In this document: piece by piece, positions 8,386-17,324 of the stretch
How the letters are laid out: every line of letters begins with the position of its first letter
Numbering within the stretch: position 1 is the first letter of the stretch
DNA from: Anaerolineales bacterium
Lineage (GTDB): Bacteria > Chloroflexota > Anaerolineae > Anaerolineales > UBA6663
Assembly (NCBI GenBank): GCA_020850595.1
Contig: JADZEK010000062.1
Coordinates: 1-64,000 of the forward strand
Length of the DNA stretch: 64,000 bases
Direction: 5' to 3'
Made by a program: the position numbers and the translations under genes
The notes under the pieces: generated by a model
What the model was told of the DNA's origin: nothing
Seen by the model: the letters and a program-made list of their open reading frames with translations, nothing else
The model's database searches: none

Positions 8386-8597
8386 AAGGACTTTGGGGTG
8401 CGCTTTGCCCAAATCCGCCTCAATCAGGCATATTTCCGACGCTCACCACTTCCTCGCCGTGGAGAAAGGAGGCTTCTCAACCGGCCAGTCACGTTGATGC
8501 CGGGTAACGCTCAGCGAGAAGTCTGTCGCGCGCTCAGGCCGGCTGCCAGGCTAGTCTGAGTCAGTGTTCATCGTAGCCAACTCAAGAGGAGAGTCTC
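8386..8597 (+). other. long structured 5' leader of the subtilase mRNA
   Basis: The leader can form nested helices: CTTCTC (8473-8478) with GAGAAG (8516-8521), enclosing CCGGC (8481-8485) with GCCGG (8499-8503). A CCAC/GTGG pair lies just upstream. A GAGGAGAG Shine-Dalgarno precedes the ATG at 8598. I compared it by eye with the c-di-GMP, c-di-AMP, TPP and cobalamin riboswitch cores and saw no match. The rest of the 8241-8597 gap holds only the divergent promoters. Confidence 0.35.
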
Positions 8598-11500
8598 ATG
8601 CGCTTACGACTAGTCCGGGTGCTGGCTATCATGGCGATGGTGTCCATGATGGCGGCGCCAGTCACGGCTCAACCGCTGACAGGCGGGGCGGAAGTGCCAA
8701 CCCAAAGCCCAGTCAGGGAGGGCATCACGCCGGCTGATTTGGAGAGCGCGACCGCGACGGAGGTTGAAACCGGCGTCGCCGGCCTCACGCAACGCGAGAT
8801 TGGTGAAAAATACGGCGGGCTGGGCGAACAAGCCGTCGTAATTTTGGTTCAGCTCAGCGAACCGGACCTGGTGAACTACCAGGGCGGCATCGGCGGGCTG
8901 GCGGCCAGCGCGGCCACGACCGGGCAGCAGTTCAATGCCCAGAGCGCGGCGGCCCAGGCGTATGGGGCCTACCTGACCAGCCGCCAGAACGAGTTTGTGG
9001 CCGAGGCGGCCGATCTCGATCCGAGCGCGGCCGTCAAGCTGCTGTACCACTACACGGCGGCCTTGAACGGCGTAGCGCTGTCGGCGCCGGCATCGCTCGT
9101 GGACAAGATCAGCCGGATGGCGGGTGTGCGGGCGGTGTTTGAGAACACGATTGCGCATGTGGACACCGACCGCGGCCCGACCTGGATTGACGCGCCAGCC
9201 ATCTGGTCGGAGCTGGGCGGCCAGGAGTTGGCCGGCGACAATGTGGTCGTGGGCATCATTGACACCGGCCTGTGGTCGCCCAACCCGATCTCGCCGACCC
9301 TGCCCTACACCGACCCCAACCCGTCTTTCGCGGCCGATGGCAGCGTGGCGGGCGGCGCCTATACCTTCCCGTTCACCAGCGTAACCGGCATCACCTATAC
9401 CAATTACCTGGGCGTGTGCAAGCCGGTCAGCCCGCAGGCGAGTGATGACACCTTCATCTGCAACGACAAGGTGATCGGCGGGTACTGGTACTCGATTGGC
9501 GGCTCGACACGCTTCGCGGGCGAGCCATACGACTCGCCGCTGGACGAAGCCGGGCACGGGTCGCACACGGCTTCGACGGTCGCCGGCAACGTGGTGACCG
9601 TGACGGCGGGGGCGACGCCCTTGAAGATCAGCGGCGTGGCGCCGCGGGCACGCATCATCGCCTACAAGGCGTGTTGGGAGGAGGATCCCGACGACCCCGA
9701 TGACGGCGGCTGCGCGTTCGTGGACACCGCCGCCGCCGTGAACCAGGCCATCCTGGACGGCGTGCACGTCATCAACTACTCCATCGGCGGCGGCGCGAGC
9801 GTGGGGGCCGACACCGACCTGGCCTTCCTGAGCGCGCGCGCCGCCGGCATCTTCGTGGCGGCGTCGGCGGGCAACGACGGCCCCACCGCCGCGACAGTCA
9901 ACCACATCAGCCCGTGGGTGACAAGCGTGGCGGCAATGGATCATGACCGGGACTTCCGGGCGAGCCTGATCCTGACCTCCACCTATGTGCTCTCACAGCC
10001 GACGAACCTGAAGGGCGCCTCGGCCACCGGAGCGTATACGGGCGAGATCATCCTGGCCCCGCTGCAGACCGGCGAGAGCGTGCTGCCCAGCTTGTGCAAC
10101 GAGCCGTATGCGCCGGGCACCTTTACCAGTGGGGAGATCGTAGTCTGCCGGCGCGGCGTGGATCCGCGCGTGGAGAAGGGCTACAACGTGCTGCAAGGCG
10201 GCGCGGGCGGTTACGTGCTCGTGAACGCCTCGGCCAACCAGGGCCTGGCCCTCGATGCGCACTGGCTGCCGGCCGTGCACCTGGAATACAACGCCACGGC
10301 CTTCTCCGACGCCGGTGAAGACCTGGTGACGTACCTGACCGGGGCGGCGCTGGCGAGTGAGGTCGTCACCGCCACGATCACCGGCGGCGCGCCGGTGACG
10401 CGCACCGCCGATGTGATGGCCAGCTTCAGCTCGCGCGGCCCGACGGGTATCAACATCATCAAGCCGGACGTGGCGGCGCCGGGCACGGCGATCTTCGCCG
10501 CCTACACGCCGCAGACCTGGGAGAACTACGAGGCCAACGGCTACTACTACGAGTTCCTGAACGGCACGTCCATGGCAGGCCCGCACACGGCGGGCGCGGG
10601 CGCGCTGTTGAAGGCGCTGCACCCCACCTGGACCCCGGTGCGCATTCAATCGGCGCTGATGACGGGCGGGGTAGCCATCGTTAAGGAGGACGGCGCGACC
10701 GCGGCTGACCCATTCGATCAGGGCAGTGGCCGGCTAGACCTGGCGACCTCCAAGCAGCCGGGCGTGGTCTTCGACATCCCGCAAGTTGACTACCAGGACG
10801 TGATGTCGGGCACCAAGGACATCGAAACGCTCAACTACCCGAGCCTGGCCAACGTCCAGTGCGTGTCTACCTGCACGTGGATACGCACGGCCACCAGCGT
10901 GATGACGGCGACCGCGGTGTACACCTGGCGCGTAGACGCGGCCACGCCCAGCCTGGTGGTGTCGCTGCCGGCGACGACCTACACGGTGGGCGCGGGCGCG
11001 AGCCAGGTGTTGACCATCACGGCCGACGTGAGCGCGCTGCCCAACAACGGGGAATACGCTTTCGCGCGGCTCGTGCTGCACGAGACCAGCACCGGCATCG
11101 AGGTGGTGCTGCCCGTGGCGGTCATCCCGAGCTTCGGCACGGTGCCGGCGGCGGTGGCCTTCGAGGTCAACCGCAATGCCGGTTCTTACCTGTTGCCCGA
11201 CGTCACGGCCATCGCCATCAGCGACCTCACCGCCCGCAGCTACGGGCTGGTGCAGGCCACGCTGACAGAACAGGCGTTGATCCAGGACACGACGGGCGAT
11301 CCGTACGACAACATCGGCAGCGGGTCGTTCTACATCACGGAGACGGTGCCCGCGGACGCTATGCGCTTCGTGGCCGAGATCGCGGCGAGCACCTCGGGCG
11401 ACATAGACCTGTACGTGGGGATTGACGGCGACAGCGACGGGCCGGAGCTGAGCGAGGAACTGACCTTCAGCGCCACCGGCGCGGTGCTGGAATACGTCAA

Positions 11501-13172
11501 CATTGACGATCCGGCGCCGGGGGTCTACTGGGTGTTGGTGCAGAACTACGCTGCCGGCTCATCGCCGGACGCCACGACCCTGGCGACAGCCGCCGTGCCC
11601 GACACGGACGCCGGCAACCTGACGGTGACCGGGCCGGTGAGCGTGACGCAACTGACACCCTTCGACCTGCGCATCTTCTGGGACACGCCCAGCATGGTGG
11701 CGGGCGACAAGTGGTACGGCGCCTTCGACCTGGGCACGGATAGCGGCAACCCCGGCAACATCGGCCGGACGGATGTGGACATCACCCGCGTGGAGGATGA
11801 CCTGATCAAGACCGTCAGCAGCGACTCGGCCTTGCCCGGCGAGATCGTGACGTACACCCTGACGGTAGGTTCCAATGTCCTGGAGGAAGACCTGACCTAC
11901 GCCCTCACCGACACCATCCCGGCGGGCCTGACGTACGTGTCGGGCACGGTAACGGGCGGCGCCAGCGTGGTGGGCGACACGCTGACCTGGTCGGGCGTGC
12001 AGACGGCGGCGGGAGACCCGTACTACGTCATGACCGACAGCGACTCGGACGCGGGGTGCGAGATGCCCCTGGCGACGGATGGCGCCTACGTGGATCTGAA
12101 GGCCTATGGCATCGACCCCGGCGCCACCATCTTCGGCGACACCATCTGGTTCTCGGCCTTCACGTCGGGCGCGCCGTTCAACGTGTGGGGCGCGGATCAC
12201 GTCGGCATGTACTTCACCGATGATGGCATGGCCTTCCTGACATCCGTACCCGGCGCAACGCCCTGGGTCAACGAGGACATCCCAGACGCGGATGATCCGA
12301 ACAACCTGCTGGCCCTGCTGTGGACCGACCTGGAGGTGGTCTACCTGGCAGGGGCCAAGGGCGTCACCCTGGTGAACCTGGGCGGCACCGGCGCGGGCGG
12401 CGGGTCAATCATCGAGTACGACGACGTGCAGTGGTACGGCGACCCGTCGCACACGATGGACATGGAAGTGTTCGTCTGGCGCACACCGGACAATACCTCC
12501 TCGCCGGAGATCCTCTTCGCCTACGACAACATCAGCGGCACGTGGGGGATGAACGGCACGGTGGGCGTCGAGAACGACGACGGCACCGCCGGCACCAAGT
12601 TCGGCTACAACGACGCCGCCGTGGCGAGCATCCACGACGAGATGGCCATCTGCTTCGACTGGTACACGCCGACGGCCACCGAGCACGTGATCACCTACCA
12701 GGCGATGGTGGATGCGGGCACCGCGGGCCAGACGCTGACGAATACGGTCGTCTCGTCTGTGGACAACCCGGGCAGCAAGGTGAACAGCGCCGCCGAAGAC
12801 CTGTATGTGTTGACGCGCGGCGTGACCGTGACCCCCGACACCGGCGGACAGGTAGTGCTGCCGGGAACCACCCTGACCTACACGCTGCGGGTCACGAACA
12901 CCGGCGAGATCACCGACACGTTCGACATCACGGTCGGCGTGACGGGCGCGGCGTTCACCACCACAGTGCCCAGCACGGTCGGGCCACTGGGGGTCGGCGG
13001 CGGCGCGGACCTGAACGTAGTCGTTCAGGTGCCCGGCAACGCCGCGGATGGGGCTTCGAGCGTGGCCACGGTCACGGCGACGTCGCAGGGTGACGGGGCC
13101 GTCAGCGACAGTTCGGTGCTGACGACGCTGGTGGCCCTAGTGAAGCTGTACATGCCGTTTATCTTCAAGTAA
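8598..13172 (+). CDS. secreted S8 subtilase with PA insert and C-terminal DUF11-like domains
   Basis: A 1,524-residue extracellular serine protease. A signal peptide (about residues 1-25) is followed by a propeptide-like region (about 80-190). The catalytic triad is clear: Asp222 in 'GIIDTG', His320 in 'GHGSHTAS' and Ser658 in 'NGTSMAGPH', with oxyanion Asn426 in 'SAGNDGP'. Between Asn and Ser lies a protease-associated (PA) domain, as in large secreted subtilases. The C-terminal half holds fibronectin-like and DUF11-like beta modules (for example 'PGEIVTYTLTV' and 'PGTTLTYTLRVTNTG'). The protein ends in 'LYMPFIFK', resembling a short C-terminal tail seen on other Chloroflexota secreted proteins. 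Its role, bulk protein degradation or processing of surface proteins, is inferred. It is transcribed alone from the promoter at 8351. Confidence 0.93.
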   Translation: MRLRLVRVLAIMAMVSMMAAPVTAQPLTGGAEVPTQSPVREGITPADLESATATEVETGVAGLTQREIGEKYGGLGEQAVVILVQLSEPDLVNYQGGIGGLAASAATTGQQFNAQSAAAQAYGAYLTSRQNEFVAEAADLDPSAAVKLLYHYTAALNGVALSAPASLVDKISRMAGVRAVFENTIAHVDTDRGPTWIDAPAIWSELGGQELAGDNVVVGIIDTGLWSPNPISPTLPYTDPNPSFAADGSVAGGAYTFPFTSVTGITYTNYLGVCKPVSPQASDDTFICNDKVIGGYWYSIGGSTRFAGEPYDSPLDEAGHGSHTASTVAGNVVTVTAGATPLKISGVAPRARIIAYKACWEEDPDDPDDGGCAFVDTAAAVNQAILDGVHVINYSIGGGASVGADTDLAFLSARAAGIFVAASAGNDGPTAATVNHISPWVTSVAAMDHDRDFRASLILTSTYVLSQPTNLKGASATGAYTGEIILAPLQTGESVLPSLCNEPYAPGTFTSGEIVVCRRGVDPRVEKGYNVLQGGAGGYVLVNASANQGLALDAHWLPAVHLEYNATAFSDAGEDLVTYLTGAALASEVVTATITGGAPVTRTADVMASFSSRGPTGINIIKPDVAAPGTAIFAAYTPQTWENYEANGYYYEFLNGTSMAGPHTAGAGALLKALHPTWTPVRIQSALMTGGVAIVKEDGATAADPFDQGSGRLDLATSKQPGVVFDIPQVDYQDVMSGTKDIETLNYPSLANVQCVSTCTWIRTATSVMTATAVYTWRVDAATPSLVVSLPATTYTVGAGASQVLTITADVSALPNNGEYAFARLVLHETSTGIEVVLPVAVIPSFGTVPAAVAFEVNRNAGSYLLPDVTAIAISDLTARSYGLVQATLTEQALIQDTTGDPYDNIGSGSFYITETVPADAMRFVAEIAASTSGDIDLYVGIDGDSDGPELSEELTFSATGAVLEYVNIDDPAPGVYWVLVQNYAAGSSPDATTLATAAVPDTDAGNLTVTGPVSVTQLTPFDLRIFWDTPSMVAGDKWYGAFDLGTDSGNPGNIGRTDVDITRVEDDLIKTVSSDSALPGEIVTYTLTVGSNVLEEDLTYALTDTIPAGLTYVSGTVTGGASVVGDTLTWSGVQTAAGDPYYVMTDSDSDAGCEMPLATDGAYVDLKAYGIDPGATIFGDTIWFSAFTSGAPFNVWGADHVGMYFTDDGMAFLTSVPGATPWVNEDIPDADDPNNLLALLWTDLEVVYLAGAKGVTLVNLGGTGAGGGSIIEYDDVQWYGDPSHTMDMEVFVWRTPDNTSSPEILFAYDNISGTWGMNGTVGVENDDGTAGTKFGYNDAAVASIHDEMAICFDWYTPTATEHVITYQAMVDAGTAGQTLTNTVVSSVDNPGSKVNSAAEDLYVLTRGVTVTPDTGGQVVLPGTTLTYTLRVTNTGEITDTFDITVGVTGAAFTTTVPSTVGPLGVGGGADLNVVVQVPGNAADGASSVATVTATSQGDGAVSDSSVLTTLVALVKLYMPFIFK

Positions 13173-13188
13173 GCGGCTCGGGTGAGTC

Positions 13189-13224
13189 TTCCGCGGGTGA
13201 GGCCGCTCGGCCTCACCCGCGGAA
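13189..13224. terminator. 16-bp perfect inverted repeat after the subtilase gene
   Basis: Arms 13189-13204 and 13209-13224 pair perfectly around a GCTC loop, 16 nt after the TAA. The arms are very GC-rich and begin/end with TT/AA, but no U-tract follows. It is probably a transcript-end stem; efficient intrinsic termination is uncertain. Confidence 0.5.
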
Positions 13225-13291
13225 ACCCGGCCGGGCAGGGCAAGCGCCCGGCCCGGCCGGCTTGCTTAAGCGGCCGCGCACGGCGATGCGG

Positions 13292-13297
13292 TACAAT
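13292..13297 (+). promoter_or_regulatory. TACAAT -10-like hexamer at the start of the GT-C gene
   Basis: The hexamer overlaps the ATG at 13296. If it is a real -10, transcription would begin near 13304-13305, exactly at an in-frame GTG, giving a leaderless start. The same hexamer recurs upstream of other genes in the window. Confidence 0.35.
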
Positions 13298-15404
13298 GCC
13301 CGGCGTGGTGCGTTCCCTCAAACGTGCGCTGCAACTGGACAACTTTCCTCGCCCGGCGTGGCTGCCGCCGAGCGCGCTGCCTGGGGCGGTGGGGCTGCTG
13401 TGGGCCGGGGCAGCGCTGCTGTGGGCCGGGCCGGGCGCCTTCGCGTGGGCCGCGCAGCACCTGGCCTACGTGGGCGGGCTGGCGCTGGCCGCCACAGCGT
13501 TGTGGCTCGTGCCGGGGCTGGCGCTGCTGCGCTGGCTATGGCCGGGGCGGCTCAACCCGGCCGTGCGGATGACGCTGGCGCTGTGCGCGGGGGTGGGCCT
13601 GCCGCCCGTGGCGCTGCTGCTGGCCCACCTGGCGCGGCTGCCCTGGAACGCCTGGACCACGTTTGGCTATGTGACGCTGGCGCTGGCCGCGCTGCTGTAC
13701 CGCGCCGGGCCGTGGCGCGCGCGGTGGCGGCAGGCGGCGCGCCGCGGCCGAACGTGGACGGTCTTCTGGCTGGTGGGCCTGGCGCTGCTGGCCGTCATGG
13801 GCCGCCTGTACCTGGTGCGCGACCTGCCGGCCGGGCTGTGGGGCGACAGCTACCAGCACACGCTGATGGCCCAACTGCTGGTGGACAACGCGGGCCTGTT
13901 CACTTCGTGGCAGCCGTATGCGCCGCTGGCGACCTTCACCTACCATTTTGGTTTCCACGCCAACGCCGCCCTGCTCCACTGGCTGACCGGCCTGCCCATC
14001 ACACAATGCGTTGTGGCCGTTGGGCAACTGCTGAGCGCCGCCACGCCGGCCGCGGCTTTCGCGCTGACGGCCTACCTGAGCCGCAGCACCGCCGCGGGGC
14101 TGTGGGCGGCGCTGCTGGTCGGCTTCATCAACGTCCAACCAGGCTTCTACTTCAACTGGGGTCGCTATACCCAACTCGACGGGCAAGTGCTGCTCACGGC
14201 CGTGCTTGCGGCCTGGCTGCGCGCTCTGGAAGGGCCGCCGGTGTGGTCGCGCCGCGCCGGGCGGGGGCTGCTGCTGGCCGGGCTGCTGACGGCCGGGCTG
14301 TTCCTGTCGCACTACATTGTGAGCGTGTTCGCCGCGCTGTTCCTCGGGCTGTATGGGCTGGCGCGGCTGGCCCGCCGCCCCGCCTGGGCCGAGCTGCGGC
14401 AAGTGGCGCTGGGCGCGGCGCTCATCGGCCTGATGGCGGCGGTGGTGGCCGCGCCCTGGCTGGCGAATACGCTCAGCGGTTATCTGGTGCGCAATGCGTC
14501 GGGCTTTGTCAACGGCGGCGTTGACGCGGGCCGCATCGCGGGCTACGCCACACTGCCGCCGATCCCGGCCGAGATGGTCAAGCCCTATATCCTGGCGCTG
14601 GCGGCGCTGGGGCTGTTCGTGGCCGCGGCCCGGCGGCAGTGGCGCGTGGCGCTGGCGGCGGGCTGGGCGCTGCTGCTGCTGCTGGCCGTGACGCCGCAAC
14701 TGGTGGGCCTGCCTGGCGCGGGCGTGATAGACAACTTCGTGGTGTACATCGCCCTTTACCTGCCCTTGGGGCCGCTGGCCGGGTACGCCCTGGCGGAGGG
14801 GCAGCGCCTGGTCGGACGCCGGCTGCCGGGCCTGGCGCGCGCGGGCGCGGGGGCCGCGCTGCTGGCGGGCAGCGTGTGGGGCTTGGCGTGGCAGAACCAA
14901 CACCTGTACGACAGCGCCTACCAGCTCTTCACGCCCGCCGATGCGCAGGCCTTCGCCTGGATCGAGGCCAACACCGCGCCGGAGGCCCGCTTCTTCGTCA
15001 ACACGTTTCCGGCCTATGGCGGCACGCTCATCGCCGGGTCGGACGGCGGCTGGTGGCTGCCGCTGCTGGCCCAGCGGGCCACGAACCTGCCGCCGCTGAC
15101 CTATGGCAGTGAGCGCGGGGAGCAGGCCGACTATTCCAGACAGGTGAATGCTTTGGCCGTGGCGGTGCGCGGCCGGCCGCTGAGCGACGGCGCGCCGATC
15201 GCGCTGGACCTGACTACGCCTGATAACTATGCCCGGCTGACTGCCGCCGGCTACGGCTACGTTTACCTGGGCGCGCACGCCAACCCCGCGGCGGGGAGCG
15301 CCGACCACATTGACGCGGCGGCGCTCCAGGCGCGGCCCGATTTGTTTGAGTTGGTCTACGCCGAGGCGGGCGCGCAGATCTTCCGGCTGAGGGCCGCGCC
15401 GTGA
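13296..15404 (+). CDS. polytopic GT-C-type membrane protein (dolichyl-phosphate-mannose transferase-like)
   Basis: The roughly 702-residue protein has about 12 transmembrane segments over its first 560 residues and a soluble C-terminal segment of about 140 residues. An acidic loop ('LWGDSYQHTLMAQ') near residue 180, followed by 'TFTYHFGFH', matches the first extracytoplasmic loop of GT-C/ArnT-like transferases, where an Asp is catalytic. Such enzymes use polyprenyl-phosphate sugars on the outer face of the membrane; the specific reaction here is unknown. The start is uncertain: ATG 13296, or GTG 13305 if the TACAAT at 13292 is the promoter. Its stop overlaps the next gene's GTG by 4 nt. Confidence 0.78.
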   Translation: MPGVVRSLKRALQLDNFPRPAWLPPSALPGAVGLLWAGAALLWAGPGAFAWAAQHLAYVGGLALAATALWLVPGLALLRWLWPGRLNPAVRMTLALCAGVGLPPVALLLAHLARLPWNAWTTFGYVTLALAALLYRAGPWRARWRQAARRGRTWTVFWLVGLALLAVMGRLYLVRDLPAGLWGDSYQHTLMAQLLVDNAGLFTSWQPYAPLATFTYHFGFHANAALLHWLTGLPITQCVVAVGQLLSAATPAAAFALTAYLSRSTAAGLWAALLVGFINVQPGFYFNWGRYTQLDGQVLLTAVLAAWLRALEGPPVWSRRAGRGLLLAGLLTAGLFLSHYIVSVFAALFLGLYGLARLARRPAWAELRQVALGAALIGLMAAVVAAPWLANTLSGYLVRNASGFVNGGVDAGRIAGYATLPPIPAEMVKPYILALAALGLFVAAARRQWRVALAAGWALLLLLAVTPQLVGLPGAGVIDNFVVYIALYLPLGPLAGYALAEGQRLVGRRLPGLARAGAGAALLAGSVWGLAWQNQHLYDSAYQLFTPADAQAFAWIEANTAPEARFFVNTFPAYGGTLIAGSDGGWWLPLLAQRATNLPPLTYGSERGEQADYSRQVNALAVAVRGRPLSDGAPIALDLTTPDNYARLTAAGYGYVYLGAHANPAAGSADHIDAAALQARPDLFELVYAEAGAQIFRLRAAP

Positions 15405-16537
15405 ACCTCGCCGTCGTCGGCCCGACGTACCCCTTTCGCGGGGGCATCGCGCATTTCACCACGCTGCTGGTGCAGCATCTGCGGCGGCGGCACACGGTGG
15501 ATTTTTATTCCTATTGGCGGCAATACCCGGCCTGGCTGTTCCCCGGCAACACGGACCGCGACCCGAGCGCCGAGCCGCTGCAAGAGGCCGCCGACCGCAG
15601 CTTGGACCCATATAACCCGCTGACCTGGCGGCGGGTGGCGCGCCGCCTGGCCGCCAGCCGGCCGGATGTGCTGCTGCTGCAATGGTGGACGCCGTTCTGG
15701 CTGCCGCTGCAAGCGGCGCTGGCGCGCGGCGCGCGGCGGGCGGGCGCGCCGGTGCTGTTCTTCTGCCACCAGCTCGTTGAGCCAGACAGCTCGCCGCTGG
15801 AGTGGCAGGCGGCGCGCCTGGGCCTGCGCCTGGGCCAGGCCTACATCGTCGTGACAGAGCGCGAGCGGGCGCAGCTGCAGGCCGCTTATCCGCGGCGGCG
15901 CGTGGCCCTGGGCCACCACCCGGCGTACGAGGGCTTTCCGAACCGCGGGTTGACGCCGGCTGAGGCGCGCTCAGCGCTGGGCCTGCCGCCGCTCGACACG
16001 CCGGTGTTCCTGGCGTTTGGTTTTGTGCGCAAATATAAGGGGCTGCGCTACCTGCTGCCCGCGCTGGCCCAGACGCCGGGCGCGGCCCATCTGCTCATCG
16101 CGGGGGAGTTCTGGGAGGACGAGCAGGAGTACCGCCGGCTCATCGCCGACTTGGGCCTGACGGCGCGGGTGACCATCCACAATCGCTACATCCCCAATGA
16201 GGCCATGGAAGCCTATTTCGTGGCCGCTAACGCGCTAGTGCTGCCGTATCTCTCGGGCAGCCAGAGCGGGGTGGGGATGCTGGCGATTCAGTACGGCCTG
16301 CCCATCATCGCCACCCAGGTGGGCGGGCTGGCCGAGACCGTGCGCGACGGCGTGAACGGGCTGATAGTCCCGCCCGCCGACAGCGCGGCCCTGGCGGGGG
16401 CGATGCGGCGCTTCCTGGCCGAGGCGCTGGAGGCCCCCATGCGCGCCGCGGCCGAGCGCGCCCGCGAGCGGCTCTCGTGGCCCGCGCTGATTGACCTGAT
16501 CGAGGAGATACACGATGGACTCGCGCCTGCCGGCTGA
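15401..16537 (+). CDS. GT4-family glycosyltransferase
   Basis: A 378-residue GT-B enzyme. The N-terminus 'VVGPTYPFRGGIAHFT' is the typical strand and Gly-rich acceptor loop. The C-terminal half includes 'FLAFGFVRKYKGLRYLLPAL' and 'SGSQSGVGMLAIQYGLPIIAT', the donor-binding motif region of GT4. The GTG start at 15401 overlaps the TGA of the GT-C gene (GTGA), indicating translational coupling, and its own end overlaps the next GT2 start by 23 nt. Together the three form a glycan-building operon. Sugar specificity cannot be inferred. Confidence 0.87.
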   Translation: MNLAVVGPTYPFRGGIAHFTTLLVQHLRRRHTVDFYSYWRQYPAWLFPGNTDRDPSAEPLQEAADRSLDPYNPLTWRRVARRLAASRPDVLLLQWWTPFWLPLQAALARGARRAGAPVLFFCHQLVEPDSSPLEWQAARLGLRLGQAYIVVTERERAQLQAAYPRRRVALGHHPAYEGFPNRGLTPAEARSALGLPPLDTPVFLAFGFVRKYKGLRYLLPALAQTPGAAHLLIAGEFWEDEQEYRRLIADLGLTARVTIHNRYIPNEAMEAYFVAANALVLPYLSGSQSGVGMLAIQYGLPIIATQVGGLAETVRDGVNGLIVPPADSAALAGAMRRFLAEALEAPMRAAAERARERLSWPALIDLIEEIHDGLAPAG

Positions 16538-17237
16538 GGCGCCGATCTACCTGTCGGCCCTGGTGCCGGTTTACAACGAGGAAGACACGATCGCCGCCAT
16601 CGTGGAACGGCTGGAGCAGGCGCCGCTTGTGCGCCAGATCATCGTGGTGGATGACTGCTCGACCGACGCCACGCCGGCGCGGGTGCGGGCGCTGGCCGCC
16701 GCCGGGCGGGTGGAGGCCTTCTTTCATGAGCGCAACCGGGGCAAGGGCGCGGCGCTGCGCAGCGCCCTGCGGCTGGCGCGCGAGGCCTATCTCGTCATCC
16801 AGGACGCCGACCTGGAGTACGACCCGCAGGACTTCAGGCGCATGGTGGCCGTCATCGAGCGCACGGGCGCGGAGGTAGTATACGGTTCGCGCTTTATGGG
16901 CGGCCCGCGCACGGGCATGTTGTGGACGCACTACCTGGGCAATCGCGGGCTGACGCTGTTGTTCAACCTGCTCTACGGCCAGCGCCTGACCGACATGGAG
17001 ACGTGCTATAAGCTCTTCCGGACGACGCTGCTGGAACGCCTGGGGATTGACAACGACCGCTTCGACATTGACCCGGAGCTGACGGCCAAGGTCATTCGGG
17101 CGGGCCGCCACATTCACGAGGTGCCGGTGTCGTACGCGGGGCGGCCCTACCTGGCGGGCAAGAAGATTAAGCCGCACGATGCGCTCTCGGCGGTGCGCAC
17201 GTTGTGGCGCTACCGCACCTGGCGGCCGCCGGCCTAG
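16515..17237 (+). CDS. GT2-family glycosyltransferase (polyprenol-phosphate sugar synthase-like)
   Basis: A 240-residue GT-A fold transferase. It shows the strand and loop 'LVPVYNEEDTI', the nucleotide-binding 'VVDDCSTDAT', and 'IQDADLEYDP', where the DxD motif coordinates the metal and nucleotide sugar. Its compact size and 'VYGSRFMGG' match dolichol-phosphate-mannose synthase-like proteins. Such an enzyme would make the polyprenyl-phosphate donor required by a GT-C protein, and one is encoded two genes upstream in the same operon. That pairing is inference but coherent. There are no C-terminal membrane segments. Confidence 0.88.
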   Translation: MDSRLPAEAPIYLSALVPVYNEEDTIAAIVERLEQAPLVRQIIVVDDCSTDATPARVRALAAAGRVEAFFHERNRGKGAALRSALRLAREAYLVIQDADLEYDPQDFRRMVAVIERTGAEVVYGSRFMGGPRTGMLWTHYLGNRGLTLLFNLLYGQRLTDMETCYKLFRTTLLERLGIDNDRFDIDPELTAKVIRAGRHIHEVPVSYAGRPYLAGKKIKPHDALSAVRTLWRYRTWRPPA

Positions 17238-17246
17238 TTCGCCGGC

Positions 17247-17286
17247 CCCGCGTTTAGCGCGGGCGGGCGGCCGAGGCGGGCCGCCC
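17247..17286. terminator. tandem hairpins between convergent genes
   Basis: CCCGCG/CGCGGG (17247-17252 with 17258-17263, loop TTTAG) and GGGCGGCC/GGCCGCCC (17265-17272 with 17279-17286) lie in the 87-bp gap between the convergent GT2 and secreted protein genes. Neither strand has a U-tract; a bidirectional transcript-end structure is plausible. Confidence 0.45.
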
Positions 17287-17324
17287 TGACCGCCCGCTGA
17301 GTTGTCGGCGCATTCAGCTCGCGC

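Noticed and set aside
8344..8559. 71-codon frame in the subtilase leader
   Set aside because: It begins at a non-ATG codon upstream of the predicted transcription start and has no Shine-Dalgarno or recognisable sequence.
8386..8597. Known riboswitch (c-di-GMP, c-di-AMP, TPP, cobalamin)
   Set aside because: The conserved cores of these classes were not found by eye; only generic helices are supported.
13536..15308. 590-codon minus-strand frame opposite the GT-C gene
   Set aside because: Gln/Arg-rich sequence with no hydrophobic or catalytic pattern; the plus strand encodes a coherent polytopic protein in an operon.
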